The notes: a model not told the origin generated them from the sequence alone. Shown: positions 43,161 to 52,585, counted from the first letter of the stretch. The stretch is 64,000 nt of DNA from Agrobacterium tumefaciens (GCF_017726655.1 NZ_CP072309.1:861501-925500); one strand, 5' to 3'. Program-made: numbers and translations.

Positions 43161-43999
43161 GCACCTTTCAGCTCGCCAGGCATGAAGGAACGGAGCTTAT
43201 CGAACGCCACGTTCTAGGCATGGCGGAAATGGGCTACAGCGGCATTTCGGAGCAATGGCTCAAGCGACGTGCCGGTGATTTGCACTGGCGGCTCATCGCG
43301 CGCGCCATGGGACAGCGGGATGCAGTTTTCACTTGCTCAGAGGGCGAGCCACTCTATGCTGCTTTTCGTGCGACCAGCTTGCAGCTCGTAAGACCCCATC
43401 TCCCCCGCCTGGGTGGGGAGATGACACTCGCCGCCGATCTCTACCGCGTCGGCCACGGGCGTCTGGCGTCACTTCTCCGCATCACCGCAGGCGGCGATAC
43501 AGTAGGTCGCATGATTTTGGTCTCGACCTTTGTGGGACGCTCTGAACCCGGCGTCAACCGATCCGTCGTCCGAAGGAGCCCGCGAGCTTTGGCGATGCCG
43601 CCTGAGGCTCCCCTCGCGGTTCGTCGCGTTGCCGAGACGGCCTCGGCCGCCGCGCGAGACATTCGCAACAACCATCTTAAACTCTCCGCGATGTCACAAA
43701 CCCAGATGGTCCTGCCGTGCCCGACGACAGACTTCAATGCCGCAGGACTTCTCTATTTCCCGAGCTACAGCGCATTGGCAGATCGGGGATTGTTTCAAGC
43801 AGGGGAGATGCACCCTGCAATGATCACCTCGCGGAATGTGGTTTATCTCGGCAATGCGGAGCCGGGAGAATGGATCGAGATCAGCTTCAAGAAGCTACCT
43901 TCAGGGCATGATGTCTTCCTGAAAGATTCAGACTTCAGACCGCTGGCGTTGATGCGGGTACGCTTTAATTGTGGCAGCGACAGCTCTGTAACCTCTTAA
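43157..43999 (+). CDS. Pnap_2097/LnmK-like double-hotdog protein at the end of the Nit1C cluster
   Basis: This 280-residue protein resembles the Pnap_2097/LnmK N-terminal family of double-hotdog-fold acyltransferase/decarboxylases (LHWRLIARAMGQ, SEGEPLYAAFRATSLQL, TDFNAAGLLYFPSYSALADRG, SRNVVYLGNAEPGEWIEI). LnmK acts on methylmalonyl groups bound to CoA or a carrier protein. The start overlaps the nitH stop (ATGA), so it is part of the same operon. An acyl-thioester enzyme at this site suggests that the Nit1C product is acylated or that an acyl-CoA is consumed. The family call is moderate; no carrier protein gene is present in the window. Confidence 0.7.
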   Translation: MSTFQLARHEGTELIERHVLGMAEMGYSGISEQWLKRRAGDLHWRLIARAMGQRDAVFTCSEGEPLYAAFRATSLQLVRPHLPRLGGEMTLAADLYRVGHGRLASLLRITAGGDTVGRMILVSTFVGRSEPGVNRSVVRRSPRALAMPPEAPLAVRRVAETASAAARDIRNNHLKLSAMSQTQMVLPCPTTDFNAAGLLYFPSYSALADRGLFQAGEMHPAMITSRNVVYLGNAEPGEWIEISFKKLPSGHDVFLKDSDFRPLALMRVRFNCGSDSSVTS

Positions 44000-44183
44000 C
44001 AGCGCGACGCTGTCAACAAGGAGTGCCGAGTCAAATGCGGCTACGGCAACTCACGCGATACCGCCTCATTAGTCTAGCTCTTGATGCGGATTGAACCGAA
44101 ACACCTCAATAGGAGCCCGCCCAGCGGCCAAAACTGCGATATAAGCCTGCACCTCCTCCATTACATTTCAAAAAAGAATGTTG

Positions 44184-44201
44184 AAGCGGTTTCATCCGCT
44201 T
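44184..44201 (-). terminator. Candidate terminator of the Lrp-type gene
   Basis: AAGCGG (44184-44189) and CCGCTT (44196-44201) form a six-base-pair stem, 43 bases beyond the minus-strand Lrp stop. On the minus strand it is followed by a T-rich stretch (CTTTTTTG), as expected for an intrinsic terminator. Confidence 0.4.
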
Positions 44202-44243
44202 GGGCAGATATCATCTCCCCTACAGACTAAATAGATGCCATCG

Positions 44244-44657
44244 TCAAGCCGGCCCCAGCATGATAAACGTTTCGCTCTTCGAGACGCCTTCCGTCGCACG
44301 AACCGTTGAAATTAACTCGTTCAATTCGGACATCGTGGAAACCTCGATCTCGGCGATCACGTCCCACACGCCGTTGGTGTTGGAAACGGCAGCGACGCCG
44401 GGGAGCCGTTTTACTGCTGACACAGCCGGCCGCGGTGGCCCGTTGATGGTGATCAGGATAAATGCTCTGATCAAATCCTTGCTGATGTCGTCCTTTAGAC
44501 GAACCGTAAATCCTCTGATGTGCCCACCCTCGATCAACCGGTCCAGCCGCTTCTGAGCCGTCGCTCTGGCGACCCCAAGAAGCTGTGCAAGTTGCGGAAC
44601 CGAGGCCCGGCCATTGATGCGTAATTCGGCAATCAGCCGCCTGTCCAGATCATCCAC
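44244..44657 (-). CDS. Lrp/AsnC family transcriptional regulator
   Basis: This 137-residue protein has an N-terminal HTH (LDRRLIAELRINGRASVPQLAQLLGVARATAQKRLDRLIEGGHIRGFTVRL) and a C-terminal RAM/AsnC ligand-binding domain (ISKDLIRAFILITINGPPRPAV, VSNTNGVWDVIAEIEVSTMSELNELI). It is divergent from the polar amino acid importer genes. Two ATTTCGTCA repeats 20 bases apart lie just upstream of its start. Members of this family sense an amino acid, so an arginine/ornithine-type ligand is likely here. Confidence 0.92.
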   Translation of the reverse strand: MDDLDRRLIAELRINGRASVPQLAQLLGVARATAQKRLDRLIEGGHIRGFTVRLKDDISKDLIRAFILITINGPPRPAVSAVKRLPGVAAVSNTNGVWDVIAEIEVSTMSELNELISTVRATEGVSKSETFIMLGPA

Positions 44658-44670
44658 AGCAGATCCTCCA

Positions 44671-44699
44671 ATTTCGTCATATCTATTACTATTTCGTCA
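44671..44699. promoter_or_regulatory. Direct repeat ATTTCGTCA x2, candidate Lrp operator
   Basis: ATTTCGTCA occurs at 44671-44679 and 44691-44699, with starts exactly 20 bases (two helical turns) apart on the same strand, in the divergent gap between the Lrp gene and the amino acid importer. Helically phased repeats fit multimeric Lrp binding. Confidence 0.5.
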
Positions 44700-44900
44700 A
44701 AAAATGAGGATATCAATCAGTTTACGTTCTTTTTTGTTCTTCATAAACCACTTACGACTCCTCCCATCGTTGCTGAAGCAGTCGGAAGTCATACGGGAAC
44801 AGTCAATCGGCCCCTCTCGCATTCTGCGATCGAAGCTTGAAATTTGCGTCACAAGCCCCGCGACGATCAGCGATCTCGCGTCAACTGGGAGATAAAATAT

Positions 44901-45674
44901 ATGAAGTTTAGCAAAGTCCTTGCAGCGCTTGCTGTTGCTGCAGCTGTTTGTCTGCCCCTGGCAGCTGCCCACGCTGACGATCTGCAGAAGATAGAAAAAG
45001 CCGGAAAACTATCAGTTGCGCTTTCGGGCTCGTTTCCTCCCTTCAGCTTTGTCGATGAGAGCAATAAGGTCGTCGGCTTCGACGTCGATATCGGCACAGA
45101 GATCGCGAAGCGCCTCAAGGTAGAGCCGCAGATCATCACGACCGCCTGGGACGGCATTATCGCGGGCCTCGTTACCAGTCGCTACGACACCATTATCGGC
45201 TCCATGAGCATCACCGATGAGCGGAAGAAGGCGGTCGATTTCGTCGGCCCCTATTATCGCTCCGGTCTCGCGATCTTTGTGAAAACGGGCTCTGAGATTA
45301 AGACGGTCGATGCGCTCAAGGGTAAGACGATCGGCGTGACGCTTGGCGAAGCAGCGGAAAAGTGGGCGCGCGAACAGAACATGTTCGATATCCGCACCTA
45401 TAAGGGCCTGCCCGAAATGCTTCTGGATGTGAATGCAGGCCGCGTCGATGCGATCGTCGCCGACGATGTTCCCGTCTTCGTTGCGATCGCCAAGAGCAAC
45501 GCCCCGATCGAACAGGTCAAGGATGACCATATGCCGCGCTACGATATCGGCATCGCCATCCGAAAGGGCAATCCCGACCTTGCCGCTGCCATGCAGAAGG
45601 CGCTCGACGATATGATGAAAGACGGCACCTACGAGGCCATCTCGAAGAAGTGGATCGGCCAGGATATCCGCTGA
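44901..45674 (+). CDS. Polar amino acid ABC transporter substrate-binding protein
   Basis: This protein has 257 residues from the ATG at 44901. A Sec signal peptide covers about 1-24 (KVLAALAVAAAVCLPLAAAHA). The mature sequence (KIEKAGKLSVALSGSFPPFSFVDESNKVVGFDVDIGTEIAKRL) is the family 3 (HisJ/ArtJ-like) pattern. It captures an amino acid in the periplasm for the two permeases and the ATPase encoded downstream. Nearby RocB-like and ornithine cyclodeaminase genes suggest arginine, ornithine or a derivative as ligand. Confidence 0.92.
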   Translation: MKFSKVLAALAVAAAVCLPLAAAHADDLQKIEKAGKLSVALSGSFPPFSFVDESNKVVGFDVDIGTEIAKRLKVEPQIITTAWDGIIAGLVTSRYDTIIGSMSITDERKKAVDFVGPYYRSGLAIFVKTGSEIKTVDALKGKTIGVTLGEAAEKWAREQNMFDIRTYKGLPEMLLDVNAGRVDAIVADDVPVFVAIAKSNAPIEQVKDDHMPRYDIGIAIRKGNPDLAAAMQKALDDMMKDGTYEAISKKWIGQDIR

Positions 45675-45837
45675 TCCGGCAGACCGGAGGGCCAAATCCC
45701 TCCGGCATTCCTTTCCTCCTCGATAATGCAAGTCCGCTTGAGCGAGCGCCTTAGCTTGCCCGTAGAGATTGGCCTTCTGGGCATCCTGCGCCAGTCGGAT
45801 GCCTTACGTCTTCTCAATACGATCCGGAGTGCCCGGC

Positions 45838-46500
45838 ATGGATTTTCAACTTATTGCGCGCCTAGCGCCCTTTATCGCCGAAGCCGCGCTGGTGACGGTC
45901 GAGCTGACCGTCTGCTCCCTGGCTCTCGGTCTCGTCGTTGCCACTGTTCTCGCCGCTGGCCGCTTTTCCAAGATTTTGCCCGTCCGTTTGCTGGCCACAT
46001 TCTATGTCAGCATCATGCGCGGTACCCCGCTCCTGGTGCAGCTCTTCATCGTTTATTTTGGCGGTCCGCAGTTCGGGCTCGAACTGACCACGTTTGTCGC
46101 AGGCGTGCTCACGATGGGCTTGAACATCGGAGCCTATATGTCGGAAGGAATCAAGGGTGCGATCCTTGCCGTTGACAAGGGACAGACCGAAGCAGCGCGC
46201 TCCCTTGGCTTCGGTCGCCTCGACACGTTGCGGCTCTTCGTACTGCCACAGGCAGCGCCGCTGATGATTCGGTCACTAGGCGTTAACGCCGTGATCCTCT
46301 CGAAAAGCACGGCCCTCGTCTCGACTATTGGAGTGGTCGAGCTGACTTATGCGGCTCAGCGATTTGTCACCTCCACATACAAACCCTTCGAGGTCTTCGC
46401 GGTAGCGGGCGTCGCTTACATCGCCATCGTTGCGGCTATCTCGCTGATCGTCCGGAGCATTGAGGACGCCTTCAGGCCCGGTCAGGAGGCACGCCCATGA
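45838..46500 (+). CDS. Amino acid ABC transporter permease (HisQ/HisM-like) 1
   Basis: This 220-residue inner-membrane protein has about five hydrophobic segments, the start signature ALVTVELTVCSLALGLVVA and the ATPase-contact EAA loop [25 protein letters not shown]. It overlaps the second permease by four bases. The 163-base gap after the binding protein contains no gene; the permease may be expressed at a lower level than the binding protein, as is common. Confidence 0.92.
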   Translation: MDFQLIARLAPFIAEAALVTVELTVCSLALGLVVATVLAAGRFSKILPVRLLATFYVSIMRGTPLLVQLFIVYFGGPQFGLELTTFVAGVLTMGLNIGAYMSEGIKGAILAVDKGQTEAARSLGFGRLDTLRLFVLPQAAPLMIRSLGVNAVILSKSTALVSTIGVVELTYAAQRFVTSTYKPFEVFAVAGVAYIAIVAAISLIVRSIEDAFRPGQEARP

Positions 46501-47153
46501 CACTCGATTTCAGCGTCGTTTCCTCCTACACCGAGCTTCTTCTTACCGGTCTTCTCTGGACGATACTCATCACGTTCCTTTCGGGGGTCTGGAGCGTAAT
46601 CCTCGGCATCCTGACTGCGATCACGACGCTGTATGGGCCAAAAATCGTCAGTCTGCCCATTCGTGCCGTGACGTTCCTCTTCATGGGAACGCCGCTCCTG
46701 CTGCAACTCTATCTGCTCTATTACGGGCTGTCGCAGGTGGGCGTGATGTTGCCCGCCTTCTGGACCGGTGTTGTCGGACTTAGCTTGCACTACGCGGCAT
46801 ATAATGCGGACATCTTTCGCGCCTCGATCGAAAGTGTCGATGCTGGACAGGCGGAAGCGGCAAGGTCCCTGGGCTTTGGCAGAACTGCCACCCTGCGCCA
46901 CTTCATCGTCCCACAGGCGGTCCTGACTGCTCTTCCCCAGGTCGGCAACAACAGCATCATTCTCCTGAAGGACACAGCGGTCCTGTCTGTGCTCGGCATA
47001 ACCGAGCTTGTGTTGAATGCGCAGCGCGCCATCAGCGAGACCTACCGTCCCTTCGAATTCTATTTCACCGCGGCCCTGCTCTATTATGTCGTCAATCTGG
47101 CGATGGAATTTTGTCTCGGCTTGGCCGCACGTAAAGCGGAAGCGATCCGATGA
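46497..47153 (+). CDS. Amino acid ABC transporter permease (HisQ/HisM-like) 2
   Basis: This 218-residue inner-membrane protein has the EAA loop [25 protein letters not shown], closely similar to that of its partner permease. It forms the heterodimeric pore with the protein encoded at 45838. It overlaps both neighbours by four bases. Confidence 0.92.
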   Translation: MTLDFSVVSSYTELLLTGLLWTILITFLSGVWSVILGILTAITTLYGPKIVSLPIRAVTFLFMGTPLLLQLYLLYYGLSQVGVMLPAFWTGVVGLSLHYAAYNADIFRASIESVDAGQAEAARSLGFGRTATLRHFIVPQAVLTALPQVGNNSIILLKDTAVLSVLGITELVLNAQRAISETYRPFEFYFTAALLYYVVNLAMEFCLGLAARKAEAIR

Positions 47154-47914
47154 CGTCTCAAACCCCAATGATAGAGTTGCGGAATATTCGCAAGGCCTAC
47201 GGCGACCATGAAGTTCTGAAAGGCATAGACCTCAGCGTCGAGCGAGGAAAGATCGTCTCCATCATCGGTCCAAGCGGCTCCGGCAAGAGCACGCTTCTGC
47301 GGTCGATCAACATGCTTGAGGAGACATCGGGCGGCGAAATCTGGCTCGATGGCCAGCAGGTCAACCGTCCACTGAAAGGTCGCGCTTTCGAAAAGCACAT
47401 CAATCAGATTCGGCAGGAAATGGGCATGGTGTTTCAGCAGTTCAATCTTTTCCCGCATCTGACGGTACTGCAAAACATCATGATCGGTCCCATGCGTCTT
47501 AAGGGTCTGTCCAAGTCGCAAGCACTGGACCGGGCAAACGCGCTGCTGGCCAAGGTCGGCCTTGCAGATAAAGGTCAAGCCTATCCAGCCCGGCTGTCAG
47601 GCGGGCAGAAGCAGCGTGTGGCGATCGCACGCGCGCTCGCCATGCAGCCGAAGGTCATGCTCTTCGACGAGGCAACCTCGGCGCTCGACCCGGAACTCGT
47701 CGATGAGGTCAACCTCGTCATGAAGCAGCTTGCGGCAGAGCACATGACAATGCTCATCGTCACGCATGAGATGCGTTTTGCGGCGGAGGTCTCCGACCAC
47801 GTCATGTTCATGGATGGCGGTGTCGTCGTCGAGCAGGGCGAACCCTCCCGTGTTCTTTCGAACCCGACCGAAGAGCGCACCCGCGCATTTCTGCGCAAGC
47901 ATCTCTCGAACTAA
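47150..47914 (+). CDS. Amino acid ABC transporter ATP-binding protein (GlnQ/HisP-like)
   Basis: This 254-residue ATPase has Walker [10 protein letters not shown], signature [15 protein letters not shown], Walker [15 protein letters not shown], and the switch histidine in VTHEM. It energises the polar amino acid importer. It overlaps the second permease by four bases and is followed after 15 bases by the M20 peptidase gene, so uptake and degradation are in one operon. Confidence 0.94.
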   Translation: MTSQTPMIELRNIRKAYGDHEVLKGIDLSVERGKIVSIIGPSGSGKSTLLRSINMLEETSGGEIWLDGQQVNRPLKGRAFEKHINQIRQEMGMVFQQFNLFPHLTVLQNIMIGPMRLKGLSKSQALDRANALLAKVGLADKGQAYPARLSGGQKQRVAIARALAMQPKVMLFDEATSALDPELVDEVNLVMKQLAAEHMTMLIVTHEMRFAAEVSDHVMFMDGGVVVEQGEPSRVLSNPTEERTRAFLRKHLSN

Positions 47915-47929
47915 GAACGGAAAGCTATA

Positions 47930-49624
47930 ATGACCAAGGTGCACGAAAAGATTGAGGCCGATGGCGGCAGCAAGATCGACAGCAACCGCGTCCGCGAGTT
48001 CGCCCTGCGCATCACCTCCTGGCCCAGCGAAACGGGAACTCCCGGAGAGGCATCCTTCGCTGGTCGGCTTCATGGGCTTTTGAGCGAATTTCCATATTTT
48101 CAGAAACATCCGGAAGATCTCAGGCTCGTCGAAAGCCACGGAGAGCCGCTCACTTACAATGTCGTCGCACTCGTGCGTGGAAAAGGCAGGCGTACGCTGG
48201 CGCTTGCCGGACATTACGATACGGTCGCCACCGACAACTATCATGAACTCAAACCGCTGGCCTGCGAGGCGCCTGCCCTCAAGGACGCCCTAATCGAGAT
48301 GCTCTCAGGACGAGAGCACCGCTCGGAACAGGAAGAGCGCGCACTGCAGGATCTGGTGAGCGGCGAGTTCCTTCCCGGCCGCGGACTGCTTGACATGAAA
48401 AGCGGTATTGCCGTCGCGATCGCCGTCCTCGAACAGTTCACATCCGACCCTGCCCGCGAGGGCAACCTGATGCTGGTCGCCACGCCTGATGAGGAGCGGG
48501 AAAGCCGGGGCATGCGGTCTTTCCGCAATGCACTTCCGCAACTGGCGAAAGACCTTGATATCGATGTCGTCGCCGGCATTAACCTCGACGTGACCTCCGA
48601 TCAGGGAGATGGCCGCGAAGGGCGCGCAGTTTATGCAGGGACGATCGGCAAGCTCCTGCCCTTCGCGCTGGTGATCGGCTTGAGCTCTCACGCCAGCTAT
48701 CCGTTTGAAGGTGTCAGCGCCCAGGCCATGGCAGCGGGAATTCTCGCGCGGCTGGAAGGCAATGCGGCTTTGGCGGACAGAGATGAAAACGACATATCTC
48801 CCCCGCCGATCTGCCTTGAAGCCAAAGATCTTCGCGATGGCTATGAGGTGACGACGCCCGAGAGATTCTGGATCGCCTTTAACTGGCTCTATCATTCCAT
48901 GAGCGCGGATGATCTCTTCGACCGCTTTCGCGAAGAGGTTTTAAACGGCGCCACCAACGCTGTCGACCAGTTCACTGCGCAGTCTTCAGAATACGGCCGT
49001 TTGGTCGGGCGTAGTGCTGGCGCAACGCCAGCAAAGCCTCGGCTTTTCACTTTCCATGAGCTCCGAAAACTGGCGGCCGATGCCATAGGTGATGGTTTTG
49101 AGGCGCTTTACAGGACGAAGGAGCAGGAATACCACCATATCGACAATCCCCTCGTTCTCAGCCGCCTGCTGACGGAATGGCTGATCGGCATTGCACGCGT
49201 TTCCGGACCGGCGGTGATCATCGGCTTTTCCGGGCTGCACTATCCATCGAGCCATCTGCGCCTTGATGAACAGGAAGATCGTAATCTGCATCACGCCATC
49301 GAGAAGGCGCGCTCGCGTCTTGGCAACGATCCGCAGCGCGGTCTGGTCTGGAAACCGCATTTCCAGGGCATCTCCGATATGAGCTTCCTTGGGATGGCAA
49401 GCAGCGCAAGCGCGGTGGTTTCGAACAATACGCCGATTTTACGCTTGGTCGATCAGGCCCCGGAGAATGCGTTGCGGTTTCCCACGGTCAATCTTGGCCC
49501 CTGGGGGCGTGAATTTCATCAGAAATTCGAACGTGTCCACGAGCCCTATGCGTTCGGCGTACTGCCCGGCCTCGTTGCCGATATCGCGAACATGTTCCTT
49601 GCCTCCACCGATAGCGATCGATGA
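47930..49624 (+). CDS. M20 family metallopeptidase (RocB-like, arginine-utilisation type)
   Basis: This 564-residue protein is long for M20 and matches RocB-type proteins. The metal-site motifs are LALAGHYDTVATDN, GRGLLDMKSGIAVAIAVLEQF and ATPDEERESRGMRSF, with a C-terminal histidine region. M20 enzymes cleave an amide or peptide bond with a dinuclear metal centre. RocB was named from the Bacillus arginine catabolic locus, but its reaction is not established. The stop overlaps the following open frame (ATGA at 49621), although the likely ornithine cyclodeaminase start is 49693. Confidence 0.85.
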   Translation: MTKVHEKIEADGGSKIDSNRVREFALRITSWPSETGTPGEASFAGRLHGLLSEFPYFQKHPEDLRLVESHGEPLTYNVVALVRGKGRRTLALAGHYDTVATDNYHELKPLACEAPALKDALIEMLSGREHRSEQEERALQDLVSGEFLPGRGLLDMKSGIAVAIAVLEQFTSDPAREGNLMLVATPDEERESRGMRSFRNALPQLAKDLDIDVVAGINLDVTSDQGDGREGRAVYAGTIGKLLPFALVIGLSSHASYPFEGVSAQAMAAGILARLEGNAALADRDENDISPPPICLEAKDLRDGYEVTTPERFWIAFNWLYHSMSADDLFDRFREEVLNGATNAVDQFTAQSSEYGRLVGRSAGATPAKPRLFTFHELRKLAADAIGDGFEALYRTKEQEYHHIDNPLVLSRLLTEWLIGIARVSGPAVIIGFSGLHYPSSHLRLDEQEDRNLHHAIEKARSRLGNDPQRGLVWKPHFQGISDMSFLGMASSASAVVSNNTPILRLVDQAPENALRFPTVNLGPWGREFHQKFERVHEPYAFGVLPGLVADIANMFLASTDSDR

Positions 49625-49692
49625 TCTGCTGCGGAAACGAAGCTTTGGCGCACGCTCCCCACGACCGAAACCCAAAAAAGGAACAAGCCGCG

Positions 49693-50766
49693 ATGACTGC
49701 TCACACCAATCTGAACACCGTCCCGTTCGTCAGCGTCGATCACATGATGAAGCTCGTGCTGAAGATCGGCGTCGAAACTTTCTTGACCGAGCTTGCTGCT
49801 GTGATCGAGGAAGATTTCCGCCGTTGGGAGCAGTTCGACAAGACACCGCGGGTCGCTTCGCATTCCGACGAGGGCGTCATTGAGCTGATGCCGACGAGCG
49901 ATGGGACGCTTTATGGGTTCAAGTACGTCAACGGACACCCGAAGAACACGAAGGATGGTCGCCAGACGGTCACGGCCTTTGGCGTCCTATCGAATGTCGA
50001 CAACGGGTATCCCATGCTGCTGTCGGAAATGACGATCCTGACCGCCTTGCGCACGGCAGCAATGTCGGCAGTCGCTGCCAGGCATCTTGCCCGCGCAAAT
50101 TCCAGGACGATGGCAATCATCGGCAACGGTGCTCAAAGCGAATTTCAGGCGCTTTCGTTCAAAGCGATCGTCGGGGTGACCGATCTCAGGCTCTACGACA
50201 TAGATCCGTTGGCTTCAGAACGCTGCGCGAGAAATCTCGCCGACAAAGGTTTCAACATCAAAACGTGCTCGTCAGCCCAGGAGGCGGTGGAAGGCGCCGA
50301 CATCATCACCACCGTCACGGCAGACAAACAATATGCGACCATCCTTTCGGACAACATGGTTGGACCGGGGGTGCATATCAATGCCGTCGGCGGCGATTGC
50401 CCCGGCAAGACGGAACTTCACAAAGACATTCTGCTGCGCTCCGATATCTTCGTCGAATACCCTCCGCAAACGCGCATCGAAGGCGAAATCCAGCAATTGG
50501 ACGCCGATTATCCGGTCAAGGAGCTTTGGGAAGTCATTTCCGGAAGACGGGACGGTCGGGAATCCGAAAGAGCAATCACCCTCTTCGACAGCGTGGGCTT
50601 CGCCATCGAAGACTTTTCCGCGCTTCGCTATGTCCGAAGCAAGCTTGAAGAGACCGGGCTCTTCATCGATCTCGACCTGCTCGCAGACCCTGACGAGCCG
50701 CGCGACCTCTACGGCATGCTGTTGCGGAGCGATGCAGCCTACAAAGCGACCGTCGGCATAGGATAA
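49693..50766 (+). CDS. Ornithine cyclodeaminase/mu-crystallin family protein
   Basis: This protein has 357 residues from the ATG at 49693, which follows AAAGGAACAAGCCGCG; the frame opens 24 codons earlier at 49621. It has the N-terminal lid with KTPRVASHSDEGVIELMPTSDG, the Rossmann motif AIIGNGAQSEFQALSFKAI and the conserved GVHINAVGGDCPGKTEL. Ornithine cyclodeaminase converts L-ornithine to L-proline and ammonia using NAD+. It sits at the end of the importer operon, which fits breakdown of an ornithine- or arginine-containing substrate to proline. Confidence 0.9.
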   Translation: MTAHTNLNTVPFVSVDHMMKLVLKIGVETFLTELAAVIEEDFRRWEQFDKTPRVASHSDEGVIELMPTSDGTLYGFKYVNGHPKNTKDGRQTVTAFGVLSNVDNGYPMLLSEMTILTALRTAAMSAVAARHLARANSRTMAIIGNGAQSEFQALSFKAIVGVTDLRLYDIDPLASERCARNLADKGFNIKTCSSAQEAVEGADIITTVTADKQYATILSDNMVGPGVHINAVGGDCPGKTELHKDILLRSDIFVEYPPQTRIEGEIQQLDADYPVKELWEVISGRRDGRESERAITLFDSVGFAIEDFSALRYVRSKLEETGLFIDLDLLADPDEPRDLYGMLLRSDAAYKATVGIG

Positions 50767-50798
50767 GGGACCAGGCAAGGGCACGATGTGAAATCCGC

Positions 50799-52046
50799 TT
50801 ATCGCCCGTCATAAAAGCTCGAGAACCCGCCTTCTTCTACGTCAGGCTTTTCCAGCGCGATCGCAATACCCTGGCCAACGCCGATACACATCGTCGCCAG
50901 GGCTCTCTCCTTGCCGGAAAGCGATAGCTCCAGTGCTGCCGTTCCGGCGATGCGGGCGCCCGACATGCCAAGCGGATGGCCAAGAGCAATCGCGCCGCCA
51001 TTGATGTTGGCGCGCGGATCGTCATCTGCCAGGCCCAGTTGACGCAGGGTGGCAAGGCCCTGAGAGGCGAAGGCCTCGTTGAGTTCGATGATGTCGAGCG
51101 TCTCCTGCTTCCAACCGAGACGGTCCAGCAGTTTTTGCGAGGCCGGTGCAGGACCGATGCCCATGACCCTCGGGGGAACTCCCGCCGTTGCGCCGCCGAC
51201 GATGCGGGCCAAGGGTTTTAGGCCGTATTTTGCGGCAGCGGCTTCGGACGCGATGATCAGCGCCGCCGCGCCATCGTTGACACCGGATGCGTTACCCGCG
51301 GTCACCGATGCGCCTTCCATGCGATTGACCGGTTTCAGCTTGGCCAAAACGTCGAGGCTCGTTGCGCGTGGATGCTCGTCTTTCTCCACCAATATAGCAT
51401 CGCCCTTTTTCTGCGGGATGCTGACAGGCGTGATCTCTTTCGCAAGTCTTCCATTGGCTTGTGCGCGGGCAGCCTTGTCTTGGCTTCGCAACGCAAAGGC
51501 ATCCTGATCCTGCCGCGAGACCTTGTAGTCGAGCGCGACATTGTCTCCCGTCTCCGGCATGGAATCCACGCCATAAAGAGACTTCATCTGCGGGTTCACG
51601 AAGCGCCAGCCAATGGTGGTATCGTAGATTTCGGCATTGCGGGAAAAGGCGGTCTCAGCCTTCGGCACGACGAATGGCGCGCGGCTCATGCTTTCCACAC
51701 CGCCTGCGATCATCAAATCCGCTTCGCCCGCCCTGATGGCGCGCGTCGCGGTGATCACGGCATCCATACCGGAGCCGCAGAGACGATTGATCGTCGTGCC
51801 TGTGACGGAAACGGGCAATCCCGCCAGAAGAAGCGACATGCGCGCGACGTTCCTGTTGTCCTCTCCGGCCTGGTTCGCGCAGCCGAAGATCACATCATCG
51901 ACCGCGTCCCAATCCACATTCGGGTTTCGCTCCTTCAGGGCCATCAAAGGAACGGCGCCCAGATCATCCGCGCGGATCGAGGAGAGTGCGCCGCCGTAAC
52001 GGCCAATGGGCGTGCGGATGTAATCGCAGATATACACGTCAATCAT
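50799..52046 (-). CDS. pcaF: Acetyl-CoA acyltransferase (beta-ketoadipyl-CoA thiolase type)
   Basis: This thiolase has 415 residues from the ATG at 52046. The nucleophile is the cysteine in NRLCGSGMDAV, with catalytic partners NEAFA, GHPLGMSG and CIGVGQG. The start (MIDVYICDYIRTPIGRYGGALSSIRADDLGAVPLMALKERNP) is characteristic of PcaF/PaaJ 3-oxoadipyl-CoA thiolases. It is divergent from a LysR gene. No other beta-ketoadipate genes are nearby, so it may instead serve the CoA-ester operon at 53568-62804. The symbol reflects closest recognised type, not proven substrate. Confidence 0.88.
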   Translation of the reverse strand: MIDVYICDYIRTPIGRYGGALSSIRADDLGAVPLMALKERNPNVDWDAVDDVIFGCANQAGEDNRNVARMSLLLAGLPVSVTGTTINRLCGSGMDAVITATRAIRAGEADLMIAGGVESMSRAPFVVPKAETAFSRNAEIYDTTIGWRFVNPQMKSLYGVDSMPETGDNVALDYKVSRQDQDAFALRSQDKAARAQANGRLAKEITPVSIPQKKGDAILVEKDEHPRATSLDVLAKLKPVNRMEGASVTAGNASGVNDGAAALIIASEAAAAKYGLKPLARIVGGATAGVPPRVMGIGPAPASQKLLDRLGWKQETLDIIELNEAFASQGLATLRQLGLADDDPRANINGGAIALGHPLGMSGARIAGTAALELSLSGKERALATMCIGVGQGIAIALEKPDVEEGGFSSFYDGR

Positions 52047-52585
52047 TGATGCTCCTCCAGCTTCCGGTGTCGGCGCCTCCCAGCGGCCGACAAAAGTGAT
52101 AATCGCCATAGCCGAGCCATCCGTAAGACACCTGATCTGGGGCAACAACTGACAAGAAGTCATCCACACGAGCAGAGAAACTTGGGCAATCCGCTGCCTT
52201 CGACAAGCGAGAACCACCCGCATGCGTTATTCGGCATGTATCGGGGACATGATCCCGGGTCACCTCTGCCCGGCGAGTTTTCCCCGTCGTTCAGCGCATT
52301 CTTGGCGGTCACGTGGGAAGGTTGCCAAGTCAGGAGCGCCGATCCAAGAATATTCGTACCGCTTCCAGATCGGCAGAAAATCAGACTTCACGACGTCGGG
52401 CTGCTGAAGCCTACGGCTTGAATTGGGATCAACGGCTGGCGGTCTTTTCGCGCGACATTTGACAGAGATGTTGTTATCGCTTCGCGACATCGCTTATCCG
52501 TTGGAAACCCGTGTGGTATCGTACGAGGAATTGGCAAGATTAGCCCTTTGAACAGTCGATATCGAAGTCAGGTATATGCGCCGCC
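52047..52585. other. Intergenic region between thiolase and LysR genes
   Basis: This 539-base divergent region has only short open frames without homology (for example one near 52182-52421). I see no RNA gene, IS remnant or convincing operator. It should hold both promoters. Confidence 0.5.

Noticed and set aside
52182..52421. Short open frame in the thiolase-LysR intergenic region
   Set aside because: It has no recognisable motif, an overlapping alternative frame of similar length, and no ribosome site.
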